NCBI GenBank assembly: GCA_003152595.1
Contig: PMAM01000143.1
Location: 14,509-46,893 of the forward strand
DNA: 32,385 nucleotides
Reading direction: 5' to 3'
Source: Acidobacterium sp.
GTDB taxonomy: Bacteria > Acidobacteriota > Terriglobia > Terriglobales > Acidobacteriaceae
The translations under genes and the position numbers were made by a program. Under the pieces are notes generated by a model. It was not told the DNA's origin and did no database searches. It was given only the letters and a program-made list of their open reading frames with translations. Below, piece after piece: positions 16,975-26,889 of the stretch; position 1 is the first letter of the stretch; the number at the start of each line of letters is the position of its first letter.

Positions 16975-19620
16975 ATGTTCCGTCGCCGCCGCAGCGAAGA
17001 CGATTTTGCAGAAGAAATTCGCGCCCACCTCGAACTCGAAGACGACGACCTCCGTCAGGAAGGCATTTCCCCCGAGAAAGCCCGCTTCCAGGCTCGCCGC
17101 ACCTTCGGCAATGTTCGCGCTGCCCAGGAGAGCTTCTACCTCCGCGGTCGCTGGATCTGGCTCGATCGCTTCCTCCGCGACCTTCGCTTCGGCCTCCGCT
17201 CCATGCGCCAAAGCCCCGGCTTCACCGCCACCGCCATCCTTACCCTCGCACTTGGCATGGGCGCGAATACCGCGGTCTTCAGTGTCATGAATGCCGTTCT
17301 CCTGCGTTCGCTCCCCGTGGCCGATCCCCAGCGCGTCGTCTACCTCGAAACCTCCAGCCGCCCTTTCGGCGCCAGCAACATTGACGCCCACGACACCTTC
17401 TCTTACGCCGTCTACACCGCCCTGCGTCCGCCCAACGGCGCCCTCAACGACCTCATCGCCGTCGGCCTTCTCTCCGGGGACAAGGTCGGCATTCGCATCA
17501 GCAGCGTCCCCGAACAGGCCGAAGCCGATATGGTCTCCGGCAATTTCTTCTCCGGCCTCGGCGTCCCCATCGTCCGCGGACGCGGCTTCACCCCGCAGGA
17601 TGAAGCCATCAGCGCCTCCGTCCTCGTCCTCAGCTACGACTACTGGGCCCACCGCTTCGATCGCGATCCGAACGTCCTCGGCAGCACCATCACCGTCAAA
17701 GGCGTTCCCTTCACCGTCATCGGTATCAGCGACCGGGGCTTTGAAGGCGTCGAGCCCACCCACTCCACCGATTTCTGGATTCCCCTGCAGAACCGCCTCG
17801 CGTTCAACGTCCTCGGCAATCCCCCTGAAAAAGGCAAGCTCTATCAGGCCGATCCCACCTGGTGGTGCCTCCGCCTCATCGGCCGCCTCGCCCCCGGCGT
17901 CAGTCGCGCTCAGGCCATCGGCCGGCTCCAGCCCATCTTCCAGAACGCATCCCGCATGGGCCTGGGCAATCCCCAGCCTGGAGAGCGCCCGGTCGTTCTC
18001 AGCTTTTCCGACCCGAAGAGCTTCCCCGGCTACGACACGCGGTACGGCCAGCCCCTCCGCATGCTCATGGCCATGGTCGGCCTCGTCCTGCTCATCGCTC
18101 TCACCAACCTCATCATGCTGCTCATGGCGCGCAACGCCGCCCGCCAGCGCGAGTTCTCCCTCCGCCTCGCTCTCGGCGCCCGCCCCGCGGAACTCCTCCG
18201 CCAGCTCCTTACCGAATCCGTCCTCCTCGTCCTCCTCGGCGGCGCGCTCGCCTGGGCCTTTGCTGAGTTAGCGACGCGCGTGCTCGCCCGCTGGGCTCTC
18301 ATCGAATCCAGCCTGGTTCCCGACCGCACCGTTCTCCTCTTTACCGCTGGCGTGCTCACCGTCAGCGCGCTGCTGTTGGGCTTCGCGCCTTTCCGCGCCG
18401 CCCTCGACGCTGGCCTCGCTCTGAAAACATCGGCTGCTGCCGCACACATCGACGGCGGCAAAACCCGGCTCGGGAAAGCCATCGTCGTCCTGCAGATGGC
18501 TCTCTGCCTCGTGCTCCTCGTTGGCGCCGCCCTGCTCACCCGCACCCTGCAGAACCTCCGCAACATCCCCCTCGGCATGAACACCTCCGGCCTCGTGGTC
18601 TTCGGCCTCAATCCGCAAAACGCTCATGCCCAGCCCCAGCTCGTCCACTTTTATCAGGATCTCCAGACGCGTCTACGCGCTCTCCCCGGCATCGAATCCA
18701 CGACCGTGATGTCCAGCCGCCTCGGTTCCGGATGGTCCAACAACTCCAGCGTGACCATCGACGTCCGAGAAGACCGTACCGCCGGCGGCGACGAGCCCAC
18801 AGTCCGCATGAATGACATCGGTCCAGGCTTCTTCCACACCCTCCAGGTCCCCATCCTTCTCGGCCGCGAATTCACCGACGCCGACGGCGCGTCCAAAAAC
18901 GACGTCGCGATCGTGAACCAGCTCTTCGTTGATACCTTTTTCCCGCACCAGAACCCCCTCGGCCATCAGGTCAACGGCGCCACGATCGTCGGCGTCGTCG
19001 CCAATCACAAATACCGCAGCCTGCAGGAAGAACCCATCCCCATGGCCTGGTGGGACTACGCCCAGGGCCCCGGCGAAGGCGAGATGAATGTCGAATTGCG
19101 CGTCCGTGGCACCGACCCACTCGCGATCCTGCCCTCGGTGCAAAATGCAGTCGCGCGGATGGATCCCAACGCTCCGCTCATCCAGCCCATGCTCCAGCGC
19201 GAGCAGTTTGAGACCACCATCTCCCAGCAGCTCCTCTTCGCGCGCCTCTCGGAGTTTTTCGGACTTCTCGCCGTCATCCTCGTCGCCACCGGTCTCTACG
19301 GAACCCTCGCGTATCGCGTGAATCGCCGTACCGCGGAAATCGGCGTCCGCATGGCCGTCGGCGCCCGCCGCGGCCAGGTCGTCTGGATGATCCTGCGCGA
19401 CAGCCTTGCCCTCACCGCCATCGGCGTGGTCCTCGGTATCCCACTCGCCATGCTGGTCGGGCGCGCCCTCGCCTCATCGCTCTATGGCGTTCAGCCTCTC
19501 GACCCGCTGAGTTATTTCCTGTCTGTTGCTGGCGTCGCCTTCGTCGCCCTCGCCGCCGGAGCACTCCCGGCTTCTCGCGCCGCCGGCATCGATCCGCTCT
19601 CGGCGCTGCGGACGGAGTGA
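16975..19620 (+). CDS. ADOP-type (acidobacterial duplicated orphan permease) ABC transporter permease
   Basis: 881 aa. N-terminal FRRRRSEDDFAEEIRAHLELEDDDLRQEGISPEKARFQARRTFGN module, RDLRFGLRSMRQSPGFTATAILTLALGMGANTAVFSVMNAVLLRSLPV, two FtsX domains, C-terminal AGALPASRAAGIDPLSALRTE. Confidence 0.93.
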   Translation: MFRRRRSEDDFAEEIRAHLELEDDDLRQEGISPEKARFQARRTFGNVRAAQESFYLRGRWIWLDRFLRDLRFGLRSMRQSPGFTATAILTLALGMGANTAVFSVMNAVLLRSLPVADPQRVVYLETSSRPFGASNIDAHDTFSYAVYTALRPPNGALNDLIAVGLLSGDKVGIRISSVPEQAEADMVSGNFFSGLGVPIVRGRGFTPQDEAISASVLVLSYDYWAHRFDRDPNVLGSTITVKGVPFTVIGISDRGFEGVEPTHSTDFWIPLQNRLAFNVLGNPPEKGKLYQADPTWWCLRLIGRLAPGVSRAQAIGRLQPIFQNASRMGLGNPQPGERPVVLSFSDPKSFPGYDTRYGQPLRMLMAMVGLVLLIALTNLIMLLMARNAARQREFSLRLALGARPAELLRQLLTESVLLVLLGGALAWAFAELATRVLARWALIESSLVPDRTVLLFTAGVLTVSALLLGFAPFRAALDAGLALKTSAAAAHIDGGKTRLGKAIVVLQMALCLVLLVGAALLTRTLQNLRNIPLGMNTSGLVVFGLNPQNAHAQPQLVHFYQDLQTRLRALPGIESTTVMSSRLGSGWSNNSSVTIDVREDRTAGGDEPTVRMNDIGPGFFHTLQVPILLGREFTDADGASKNDVAIVNQLFVDTFFPHQNPLGHQVNGATIVGVVANHKYRSLQEEPIPMAWWDYAQGPGEGEMNVELRVRGTDPLAILPSVQNAVARMDPNAPLIQPMLQREQFETTISQQLLFARLSEFFGLLAVILVATGLYGTLAYRVNRRTAEIGVRMAVGARRGQVVWMILRDSLALTAIGVVLGIPLAMLVGRALASSLYGVQPLDPLSYFLSVAGVAFVALAAGALPASRAAGIDPLSALRTE

Positions 19621-19736
19621 GGTTCTCAGCGATCCAAGCAGCGTGTGGTCGTGTCAACGAGCGATGAATCGACAAATGCAATCAACAAGGGGTTAGCCTG
19701 AGTCGCGAACTTTTCAGCAACCGATTCGTAGCCGAC

Positions 19737-19751
19737 TCTCTTAAAAAGAGA
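19737..19751. terminator. Possible bidirectional stem-loop between convergent genes
   Basis: TCTCTT-AAA-AAGAGA, 6-bp perfect stem, in the 202-bp gap between genes ending at 19620 (+) and 19823 (-). No T-tract. Confidence 0.3.
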
Positions 19752-19822
19752 CGTGATCGGCGTTCATGTTATCTCTCTCGCCGAATCCCCTCATGCATTT
19801 CTGCGCTCTCCTCGCCGCGCGG

Positions 19823-21835
19823 TCACTTCTCTGTCCGATTCGCTTCCAGATATTCGATGTATCCAAGCAAGGCGCCCCAGTGATAAAAACGATCGCTGTT
19901 GCGCACATCGTCGCCGGTGCCGCTGATGGCGTTGTAGTTCTCGTGGACATGGCGGTGCTCCGACCACTCCTTCAGAAACAGGGCGTACGATTTCTGCGCG
20001 AACTCCTGGCGCGCAGCAGGGTCATCGTAGTTACAAAGGCCGAGATACACGAGGTAGTTCATTGGTCCCCAGATCCGGCCGCGCCAGTAATCCTGATCAT
20101 GAAAGGCCGGGTCGTCGCGCTCGATAGAAGGAATCACCCACTGTCCCCAGAACTGGTCCGGGTTCAGCAGGTGCTTCTCGATCATGATGTGCGCCTGCTC
20201 GGGCGTGGCGGCGCGGGCCAACAGAGGATAAAAATTCGTCGGCGAAAGCCGCGTGCTTGATTGCCCGGTGTGCAGGTCCTTATTCAGGAAGATGCCCTCC
20301 TGATCGCTCCAGAGCGTCGAGAGCTTCACCCGATAGCGGGCGGCGCGGTCCTTCAACTCTCTTTCGATCTCCGGTTTGCTCAGTACCTGCGCCATTTCAG
20401 CGAGCGCTTCGCAGTCGGTGATGTACAGGCTCATCAGGCCGACGTCGGCATACTCGAGTACGTGCTTCTGCGCATTGTAGGCGGCGGTATCGTACATCGG
20501 GCTGTTGTCGAGGCCGGACTCAAGAATCGCGCCGGCGCGCGTCCCGCGTGAGTCGTCATCGAGATTTGCGGGGAGATTCTCGCCGTCGCTGCCCCAGGCG
20601 AGATAGCCGTCTATGTCGCGATGCGCCGCCCACCATCGGTTCCAGCGCAGCAACGGTTCGAACGCGTCCTCAAGGAACCAGCGGTCGTTAAATTTCCGAT
20701 AGAGCCCCAGCACGCTGATTGCACCGACCGGCGGCTCCGAGCGATCGAAGCTCTTCCACTCGCCGCCGCGCGCGTAGTTGGGTACAAAGCCCTCAGCCGT
20801 TGCCTCGCGCAGCGTCTCCATGGCATTGGCATAGGCGAGGTCGTGGTTGCCGATCCCCGCCATCGTCGCGGCGAAAAAGTTATCCCAGTCAAAGATCACA
20901 TACCCGCCCCACCCCACACTCCACACGCGGCTCACCGGGGATACGACGCGCTCGCGGCTCGGCTCGTAGATCGTGTCCCAGCCCAGCGTGGTCTCGATCG
21001 CGTCCACAATCGGCCCGTTCTTGCCGACCGCGTGAATGGAATCCTCGTAAGCCTGCCGCTGACTGTCGATTGCTGCCTCAATCTCGCCCAGCGTCCGGCG
21101 TTTGCCGGTGCTAACGCCGACTGGCCCAGTGAGATTGGCGGAGAACCAGGAACCGCCGGTGGGCATATCGATCTGCTCGCGCGCCGGCTCAGATCCAGCG
21201 GGCGCACACGTGCAAAAGACCGGAATCGACCCCGCGGGGCTCTGCGCCTCGATGAAGTCGCTGCGACGCATCGTTGTGCCGGGCCGGTTCCACAGGAAAT
21301 CCACGGTGAAAATGATGGCGGGAGGAAGAGCCGACTCCCGGTTGCCGGGCAAGGGAGTTGCCAGAATTACCACATCGCTGCCGTCGTGCGCGCTCTGCAT
21401 CCGCCATTCGTGCCCGTGCCATGCCACGCGGAGATCGGTGTAGCTGCCCTCCCACGAGTGCGGCCCTGGCGTCACTTGTTCGGCGCCCGGGATCAGCCTC
21501 CCGATCAGCGCATCCTGCAGAAACGCGTCGCTGCCTTCGGTCGTGTTGTGCTTCAATCCTGCGTGGATCGCGAGGCCCTCGGGCAAAAGCACCTGGGTGA
21601 TTACGCTGTGCACATCCCAGGTGTTCCAGCCCTGGGCCAGGCGCTGCTGCACCTGGCGGTACTCAGCGGATTCCGCCGGTGGCAACGCCTGGCCCGGAGC
21701 GATTCGCGAACCGACGGTCGGAGTCTGCGCCTGCGGACTGCAGGACAACCCCATGCCAGCTACCAGGACTGCCAGAGCGTCGCGCGCTACACCGCGCAAC
21801 CGCGTCACTCGATTCAAGCTCCCCTCCGGTTGCAC
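19823..21835 (-). CDS. GH63-like (MGH1-type clan GH-G) secreted glycosidase, possible lipoprotein
   Basis: 670 aa. Lipobox-like GMGLSC near the N-terminus. WGGYVIFDWDNFFAATMAG, GLDNSPMYD, YWRGRIWGPMNYLVYLGL, HVHENYNAISGTGDDV match the (alpha/alpha)6 GH63/MGH1 catalytic core. Confidence 0.75.
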   Translation of the reverse strand: MQPEGSLNRVTRLRGVARDALAVLVAGMGLSCSPQAQTPTVGSRIAPGQALPPAESAEYRQVQQRLAQGWNTWDVHSVITQVLLPEGLAIHAGLKHNTTEGSDAFLQDALIGRLIPGAEQVTPGPHSWEGSYTDLRVAWHGHEWRMQSAHDGSDVVILATPLPGNRESALPPAIIFTVDFLWNRPGTTMRRSDFIEAQSPAGSIPVFCTCAPAGSEPAREQIDMPTGGSWFSANLTGPVGVSTGKRRTLGEIEAAIDSQRQAYEDSIHAVGKNGPIVDAIETTLGWDTIYEPSRERVVSPVSRVWSVGWGGYVIFDWDNFFAATMAGIGNHDLAYANAMETLREATAEGFVPNYARGGEWKSFDRSEPPVGAISVLGLYRKFNDRWFLEDAFEPLLRWNRWWAAHRDIDGYLAWGSDGENLPANLDDDSRGTRAGAILESGLDNSPMYDTAAYNAQKHVLEYADVGLMSLYITDCEALAEMAQVLSKPEIERELKDRAARYRVKLSTLWSDQEGIFLNKDLHTGQSSTRLSPTNFYPLLARAATPEQAHIMIEKHLLNPDQFWGQWVIPSIERDDPAFHDQDYWRGRIWGPMNYLVYLGLCNYDDPAARQEFAQKSYALFLKEWSEHRHVHENYNAISGTGDDVRNSDRFYHWGALLGYIEYLEANRTEK

Positions 21836-21874
21836 AGCGATTCGTAGCCAGCGCCATGCCCGCCGTGCTCCGCT

Positions 21875-24361
21875 CTAGCGCATGGCCGTCTCGCCACCCG
21901 CTTCAGTTCTTAGCGCCGCGGCCGTGCCGTGGATCACTTCCAGCAGTTCGCTATCCGGTTGGGTCCAGGCCGCAGCGCCGCTGTGCGTCAGACGCTGCGC
22001 CTGATCCTCCCAATGCAGCTTTGTGACCTCGCCGCCCGTTTTCTCATACCCATAAGTCTCGCCATCGTCCTGGTACAGCGCAAAATCCGCGTCCGCGCCC
22101 GGCCACACTTGTATCTTCGCAATGACTTGCTTCAACTCCGCGTTCGCGGCCGGAGGTCCCAGCGGCAGGATCGATCCCGCGCGCACAAAGAGCGGCAGCG
22201 TATCGATAGGAGCGTTCACGGTGATGCTCTGGCCACCGTGGTACCGCTCTTTTGTCCAGTAGTTGTACCAGTCCGCACCGGCTGGCAGATAAACGTCGCG
22301 GCTGGTTGCACCTTGTTCGGAAACCGGAGCAACCAGCAGAGCCGGCCCATACATATACTCATCCGGGATATTCGCAGCCTTCGGATCTCCGGGGAAATCC
22401 ATGAAAAGAGCCCTCATATAAGGGGCCCCGGTCTGGTAGCTCCGATAGGCAAGGGAGTAGGTATAGGGAAGAAGTTGGTGACGCAGCTTCAGATACTTCG
22501 CGAGGATTGGCTCCGCCTGTTTCCCGTAGGACCATATCTCGTTATGCATCCTCTCGCCGTGCGCCCGCATGACCGGCTGGAACGAGCCCCACTCGAACCA
22601 CCGCACAAACAATTCAGGATAGTCTTCGTAATTTCCAATCGTTCCCCGCACGTCCGATCCGTCAATCAGTGGTCTGTGCGCAGCATGATAGTCAGCCGGG
22701 ATCGGCGGCGAGAAGAACCCCGCGATGTCCGTATCCCAGTAGGGCAGACCGCTTGCGGTGAAGTTCAGACCTGCCGGGATCGAGCGCTTCAGCATGTCCC
22801 AGGTCGAAATAATATCGCTCGACCAGAACACGGTGCCGTTCCGCTGCGCGCCCAGATAGGCAGCCCGCGCCAGAATCATGACCCGTCGGCTGTCGCCAAA
22901 ATCCCGCCGGAAGCCCTCGTACACCGACGCGGTATGAAAGAGCGGATAGACGTTATAAAAGCGAGTGCCGGAGCCGATCGAGAAAACGTCCTTCGCCGGG
23001 TCAATATCCGGCTCTGTCTCATCCAGCCAGAGGTAATCGAAACCGTCCGGCTTGACATACCGGTCACGAATCTTTTCCCAGAACCACTTCGCCGCCTCGG
23101 GATTGGTCGTGTCGATATTGGGTCCGATCGTGTCCCGGAAGTGTCCCGAATCCGGCTTCCCGTCCGGTGTATGGATGAGCCATCCTTTGCTCTGCAACAT
23201 GTCGTAGAACTGTGTCCCGGGTGCAAAGTGCGGCCACACGCTGAGCAACGTCCTCACATCCATCGCATGCAGTTCACGATTCATCGCAGCCGGATCGGGC
23301 CAGCGTTTCGGATCGAGGTCCATCTCGCCCTGGCGCGTCATGTTCAGGAAGTCCACCACGATAACGTCCAGCGGCAGATTCCTCTCGCGATATCCCTTCG
23401 CTACATCCAGAATCTGTTCCTGGGTCGGGTAGATCGCCTTGCTCTGGATGTACCCATAAACTCCCCGTGACAACATATGCGTCACGCCGGTCAGCAGCCG
23501 ATAGCCCTCGTAAATTTCATCGCTGGTCTGCCCGGCAATGACGAAATACGACACCCGGTCTCCAACCTCTGACGACCACATATTCCGGCCATTGAATCCA
23601 AGATCGACGGTCGTTTTCGATGGGTTGTCCCACAGCAAGCCGTAGCCGCCACTGGAGACCATAAACGGAACGCACACATCCTGGCCGCCGATTGCCGAAT
23701 AGTCGTGCCAACAGCGAATTTCGTGATCGCGCAGGTCCATCCAGCCCTTTTGTTCCTGCCCGAGTCCGTAGTAGTGCTCGTCGGCGGGCGAGTCAAACAT
23801 GGCCCCCACCCGGTACCCTTTATCCGCAGCGTCCGCCTGGGCTACTTCCGGACTTTCCGGCGCCATCATCCAGGTGCGCATTTGTAGCAGCGTCTTGCCG
23901 TCCGCCGTTGTCACCCGCAACGCATCATTGTGCGGAGCGTTCCCGCGGCCCCCTCCTCCGAAATACTGCTGGCGCAGCTGTCGATTCAGATCATCCAGCG
24001 GCATCGAATTAGGCAGTTTGTCTGCTGGCAGCTCGCCCGGCGCCACGCGCACCACCATTTGCGCCGATCGATACACGTCGCCACCGTCCGCATCCCGATC
24101 ATGGGTCCATCCCTCTGCCGACGGCTGCGCCACGATCCCGTATCCCGGCGCGCCGGTCGCACCGGCCTTATCGATGCTGAGTGTTATCCGCAGAACGTTG
24201 GGGGCATAAGGAACGAGCGAAATCACTCGCCCCTGCCTCTCCAGCACGAGTGGCCCGCTGGGGCCCGCACTTTCCTGGGCGACGAGTGGATACGCCAGCA
24301 GGATCATGCCAGCAACAGCAATCACCGCTGAAAGGAGAACTCTCCGAGGACCTTTCTTCAT
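21875..24361 (-). CDS. GH31 alpha-glucosidase/alpha-xylosidase-like
   Basis: 828 aa, signal peptide. LDVIVVDFLNMTRQGEMDLDPKRWPDP, FDYLWLDETEPDIDP (nucleophile region), GTVFWSSDIISTWDMLKRSIPAGLNFTASGLPYWDTDIAGFF (acid/base region), ERMHNEIWSYG. Confidence 0.88.
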   Translation of the reverse strand: MKKGPRRVLLSAVIAVAGMILLAYPLVAQESAGPSGPLVLERQGRVISLVPYAPNVLRITLSIDKAGATGAPGYGIVAQPSAEGWTHDRDADGGDVYRSAQMVVRVAPGELPADKLPNSMPLDDLNRQLRQQYFGGGGRGNAPHNDALRVTTADGKTLLQMRTWMMAPESPEVAQADAADKGYRVGAMFDSPADEHYYGLGQEQKGWMDLRDHEIRCWHDYSAIGGQDVCVPFMVSSGGYGLLWDNPSKTTVDLGFNGRNMWSSEVGDRVSYFVIAGQTSDEIYEGYRLLTGVTHMLSRGVYGYIQSKAIYPTQEQILDVAKGYRERNLPLDVIVVDFLNMTRQGEMDLDPKRWPDPAAMNRELHAMDVRTLLSVWPHFAPGTQFYDMLQSKGWLIHTPDGKPDSGHFRDTIGPNIDTTNPEAAKWFWEKIRDRYVKPDGFDYLWLDETEPDIDPAKDVFSIGSGTRFYNVYPLFHTASVYEGFRRDFGDSRRVMILARAAYLGAQRNGTVFWSSDIISTWDMLKRSIPAGLNFTASGLPYWDTDIAGFFSPPIPADYHAAHRPLIDGSDVRGTIGNYEDYPELFVRWFEWGSFQPVMRAHGERMHNEIWSYGKQAEPILAKYLKLRHQLLPYTYSLAYRSYQTGAPYMRALFMDFPGDPKAANIPDEYMYGPALLVAPVSEQGATSRDVYLPAGADWYNYWTKERYHGGQSITVNAPIDTLPLFVRAGSILPLGPPAANAELKQVIAKIQVWPGADADFALYQDDGETYGYEKTGGEVTKLHWEDQAQRLTHSGAAAWTQPDSELLEVIHGTAAALRTEAGGETAMR

Positions 24362-26808
24362 CGCCGAACCTCTACCGTAGTTTCTTTTCCGTCATAGCTG
24401 ATGGTGCGATTCGCCCTGGCGGTCACAGCTTCTCCCGCACCGTGGCCCTTTGCGACAAGCACAACGTGGAAATCCATCTTCGGGGGCATGCCGGGATATG
24501 AACCCCGACGCTCCCCTATCGTCAGGCTTGAGGTCTTGTCATCCCAGTGCATCGGGATCAGAGCGCGCTCGCCTTTCTCATAGGCATATCCGTCGCCGGC
24601 ATCCTGGTACAGGTTGAAGTCGCCATCGGCTCCGGCATAGATGCGCAGCTCCACCGGACCGGCCGGGTCCTGTTCCGCGTACTCGATCTCCGGCCCCATG
24701 GGAAGGATGGAACCAGCGCGCACGTAAAGAGGCATGCGGTCCAGTGGCGCGGCGACTTCAATTTGCTCTCCGCCTTTTGTTGTTCCTCCCGTCCAGAAGT
24801 CGTACCAGAGCGCGCTGCCGGGAAGATACACCGTCCTGGTCGCAGCGTTTGCTTTCAGAACTGGGTTCACCAGGAACGCAGGGCCGAACATGAACTGATC
24901 GCCGATGTTCCATGTGTTGGGATCCGAGCGCCAGTCCATTACCAGGGGCCGCTGCATAGTGTAGTCCTCGCTGCTGACTTTCCACGCGAGGGAATAGATG
25001 TAAGGCATTAGACGGTAGCGCAGCCTATCCCAGGTGATAAGGATGGGCTCGACATTTTCATAAGTCCAGATCTCGTTTTGCGGGCGGTGGCCGTGGCTGC
25101 GAAAGATCGGACAGAACACGCCGAACTCAAACCAGCGCGCGTAGAGCTCCTGATAGTCGGCGATCTCAGTTTTGCCTTCGTATGCGGGCCAGTAGCCGCC
25201 GATGTCCGTTGTCCAGTAGGGATACCCGGAGAGTGCGAAGTTCAGTCCAGCAGGGACCTGGTGGCTGAGTCCCCAGTAAGTGCTGTAAACATCGCCGGAC
25301 CAAACCGTTGCGCCGACGCGCTGCTGTCCCAGAAAGGCCGAGCGGGTCAGTAAAAAGACCCGCTTTTGATCTGAGGCCGCTTTCCAGTGCTCCTGAACGC
25401 CGAGCGTGTGCATGAGCGGGAAAATGTTGGTGTACTCCGCCCCGTTGCCAATGGCAAGTTGTTTGCTGCGCAGGATCGCGTCCCCAAAATGCGGCCAGTA
25501 TTCCTCGGGCTCGGCGCTGTCCAGCCAAAACGCGTCCCAGCCCTGGGACAGCAATTTTCCCACCAGATGATTCCAGTAAATATCTCGAGCCCCGGGATTC
25601 GTAGCATCGTAGACGTGTGCGCCGGGAACAAGATCGTGCTGGTCGTCCAGTACTTTGTAAGTCTCGGAGGCGGGATCCAGAAGACCCCAGACCGAGATCA
25701 TCGCATGCACATGTTCCTGGTGCAGTACGTCCAGGTCCTTCGGTACATCGTGATAATTGGCGTTGAAGATGGGATCGCCTTCGGTCTTCCACCAGAACCA
25801 GTCCTGAACCATCGCATCCAGAGGAATGTGCTCATCACGATAGCGTTTCGCGATCTCCTGAATTTCGTCCAGGGAGACATATCGATCCTTCGACTGGAAG
25901 AAACCGAAAGCCCACTTTGGAAGCATGGGAGCATGGCCCGTCATGCTTCGGTACTGATGGATGATATTGTCCATCTCCGGTCCGTAGATGACGTAGTAGT
26001 CCACAGCCGGCCCGGCAATCGAGCTGAATTTCAGTTCCAGAGGGAAACGGTTATCGACATAGGTCAGCGCCGCCGTGTTCCACAGGATTGCATAGCCCTT
26101 GCTGGAGACGAGCAACGGAATCGCGACGTCGGTATTGTCCTGTCCGAGTTCAACAGTAGCCCCTCGATAATTGAACAACCCGCTTTGGTGTTGCCCCAGT
26201 CCGTAGAACGCCTCGGTTGCGTCCGGCGCGAAGCGGTCGGTTATTTGCCAGGTGTGCTCTCCGTTCAACTCAACGGGCTCGTAGGTGCGTGGTATGCCTT
26301 CTCCTTCATGGAGGAGCGCCGTGCCTCCAACCTGAAAGAAGCTGATATTGCCTCGAGTAAGGGAGAAATCCACTCGCAGCTGTCCGGTCGTCAGCGACGC
26401 CGCCTTATCACTCTTTGCGAACTGGAAAGGCGCTCCGGGGCAGGATTGCTGCGCATCGAGCATCCAGGGGCGCGCCATTTTCCCCGAGAGTGGTCCGTTT
26501 GGACTAGCCACAACATGGATCGCCGAACCCATACAAACGGAAATTTCGACGACCTCACTACCCACCGTGGCTCGCATTCCATGTTCCGACTGCGCAACCA
26601 CAATCGTTGGCTGATCCGGTATGGATTGCCCAGGCATCTGTCCTTTGGCGTCGGGTGGGACGGCCAGGGCTAACGCGAAAAGTGCGATGACCAAAAGTGC
26701 AGGCCTCGCGACCGCCTCCCCGCAAGGAGTTCCGCTCGTTTCAACCCTCATCGTCTGGCCCATCCTCTGACTCAAAACAGCGCCGGGCACCATACTCGCG
26801 TGAGACAT
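24358..26808 (-). CDS. GH31 alpha-xylosidase/alpha-glucosidase-like
   Basis: 816 aa. LDAMVQDWFWWKTEGDPIFN, WDAFWLDSAEPEEYWP, GATVWSGDVYSTYWGLSHQVPAGLNFALSGYPYWTTDIGGYW, GHRPQNEIWTY. Stop overlaps the start of the downstream GH31 gene by 4 nt (ATGA). Confidence 0.88.
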   Translation of the reverse strand: MSHASMVPGAVLSQRMGQTMRVETSGTPCGEAVARPALLVIALFALALAVPPDAKGQMPGQSIPDQPTIVVAQSEHGMRATVGSEVVEISVCMGSAIHVVASPNGPLSGKMARPWMLDAQQSCPGAPFQFAKSDKAASLTTGQLRVDFSLTRGNISFFQVGGTALLHEGEGIPRTYEPVELNGEHTWQITDRFAPDATEAFYGLGQHQSGLFNYRGATVELGQDNTDVAIPLLVSSKGYAILWNTAALTYVDNRFPLELKFSSIAGPAVDYYVIYGPEMDNIIHQYRSMTGHAPMLPKWAFGFFQSKDRYVSLDEIQEIAKRYRDEHIPLDAMVQDWFWWKTEGDPIFNANYHDVPKDLDVLHQEHVHAMISVWGLLDPASETYKVLDDQHDLVPGAHVYDATNPGARDIYWNHLVGKLLSQGWDAFWLDSAEPEEYWPHFGDAILRSKQLAIGNGAEYTNIFPLMHTLGVQEHWKAASDQKRVFLLTRSAFLGQQRVGATVWSGDVYSTYWGLSHQVPAGLNFALSGYPYWTTDIGGYWPAYEGKTEIADYQELYARWFEFGVFCPIFRSHGHRPQNEIWTYENVEPILITWDRLRYRLMPYIYSLAWKVSSEDYTMQRPLVMDWRSDPNTWNIGDQFMFGPAFLVNPVLKANAATRTVYLPGSALWYDFWTGGTTKGGEQIEVAAPLDRMPLYVRAGSILPMGPEIEYAEQDPAGPVELRIYAGADGDFNLYQDAGDGYAYEKGERALIPMHWDDKTSSLTIGERRGSYPGMPPKMDFHVVLVAKGHGAGEAVTARANRTISYDGKETTVEVRR

Positions 26809-26831
26809 GCTTTGCGGCTTCCTGAAAAGTC

Positions 26832-26889
26832 AGGGAGAAATGACGGGAGGCGGTTGTCATCTCTCCCTCTCACGGAGGGAATCTCCCTC
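26832..26889 (-). promoter_or_regulatory. Tandem hairpins between the Oar-like receptor gene and its downstream GH31 genes
   Basis: AGGGAGAAATGAC (26832-26844) pairs 12/13 with GTCATCTCTCCCT (26856-26868), 11-nt loop. Also perfect GAGGGA-ATC-TCCCTC (26875-26889). Confidence 0.6.

Noticed and set aside
16879-17763. 294-aa minus-strand ORF opposite PadR/ADOP
   Set aside because: Asp/Glu/Ala/Gly-rich mirror of a C-biased coding strand; no domain.
21929-23470. 513-aa plus-strand ORF, and similar ORFs at 20621-21847 and 25387-26673
   Set aside because: Antisense to well-supported GH31/GH63 genes; Arg/His-rich mirrored translations.
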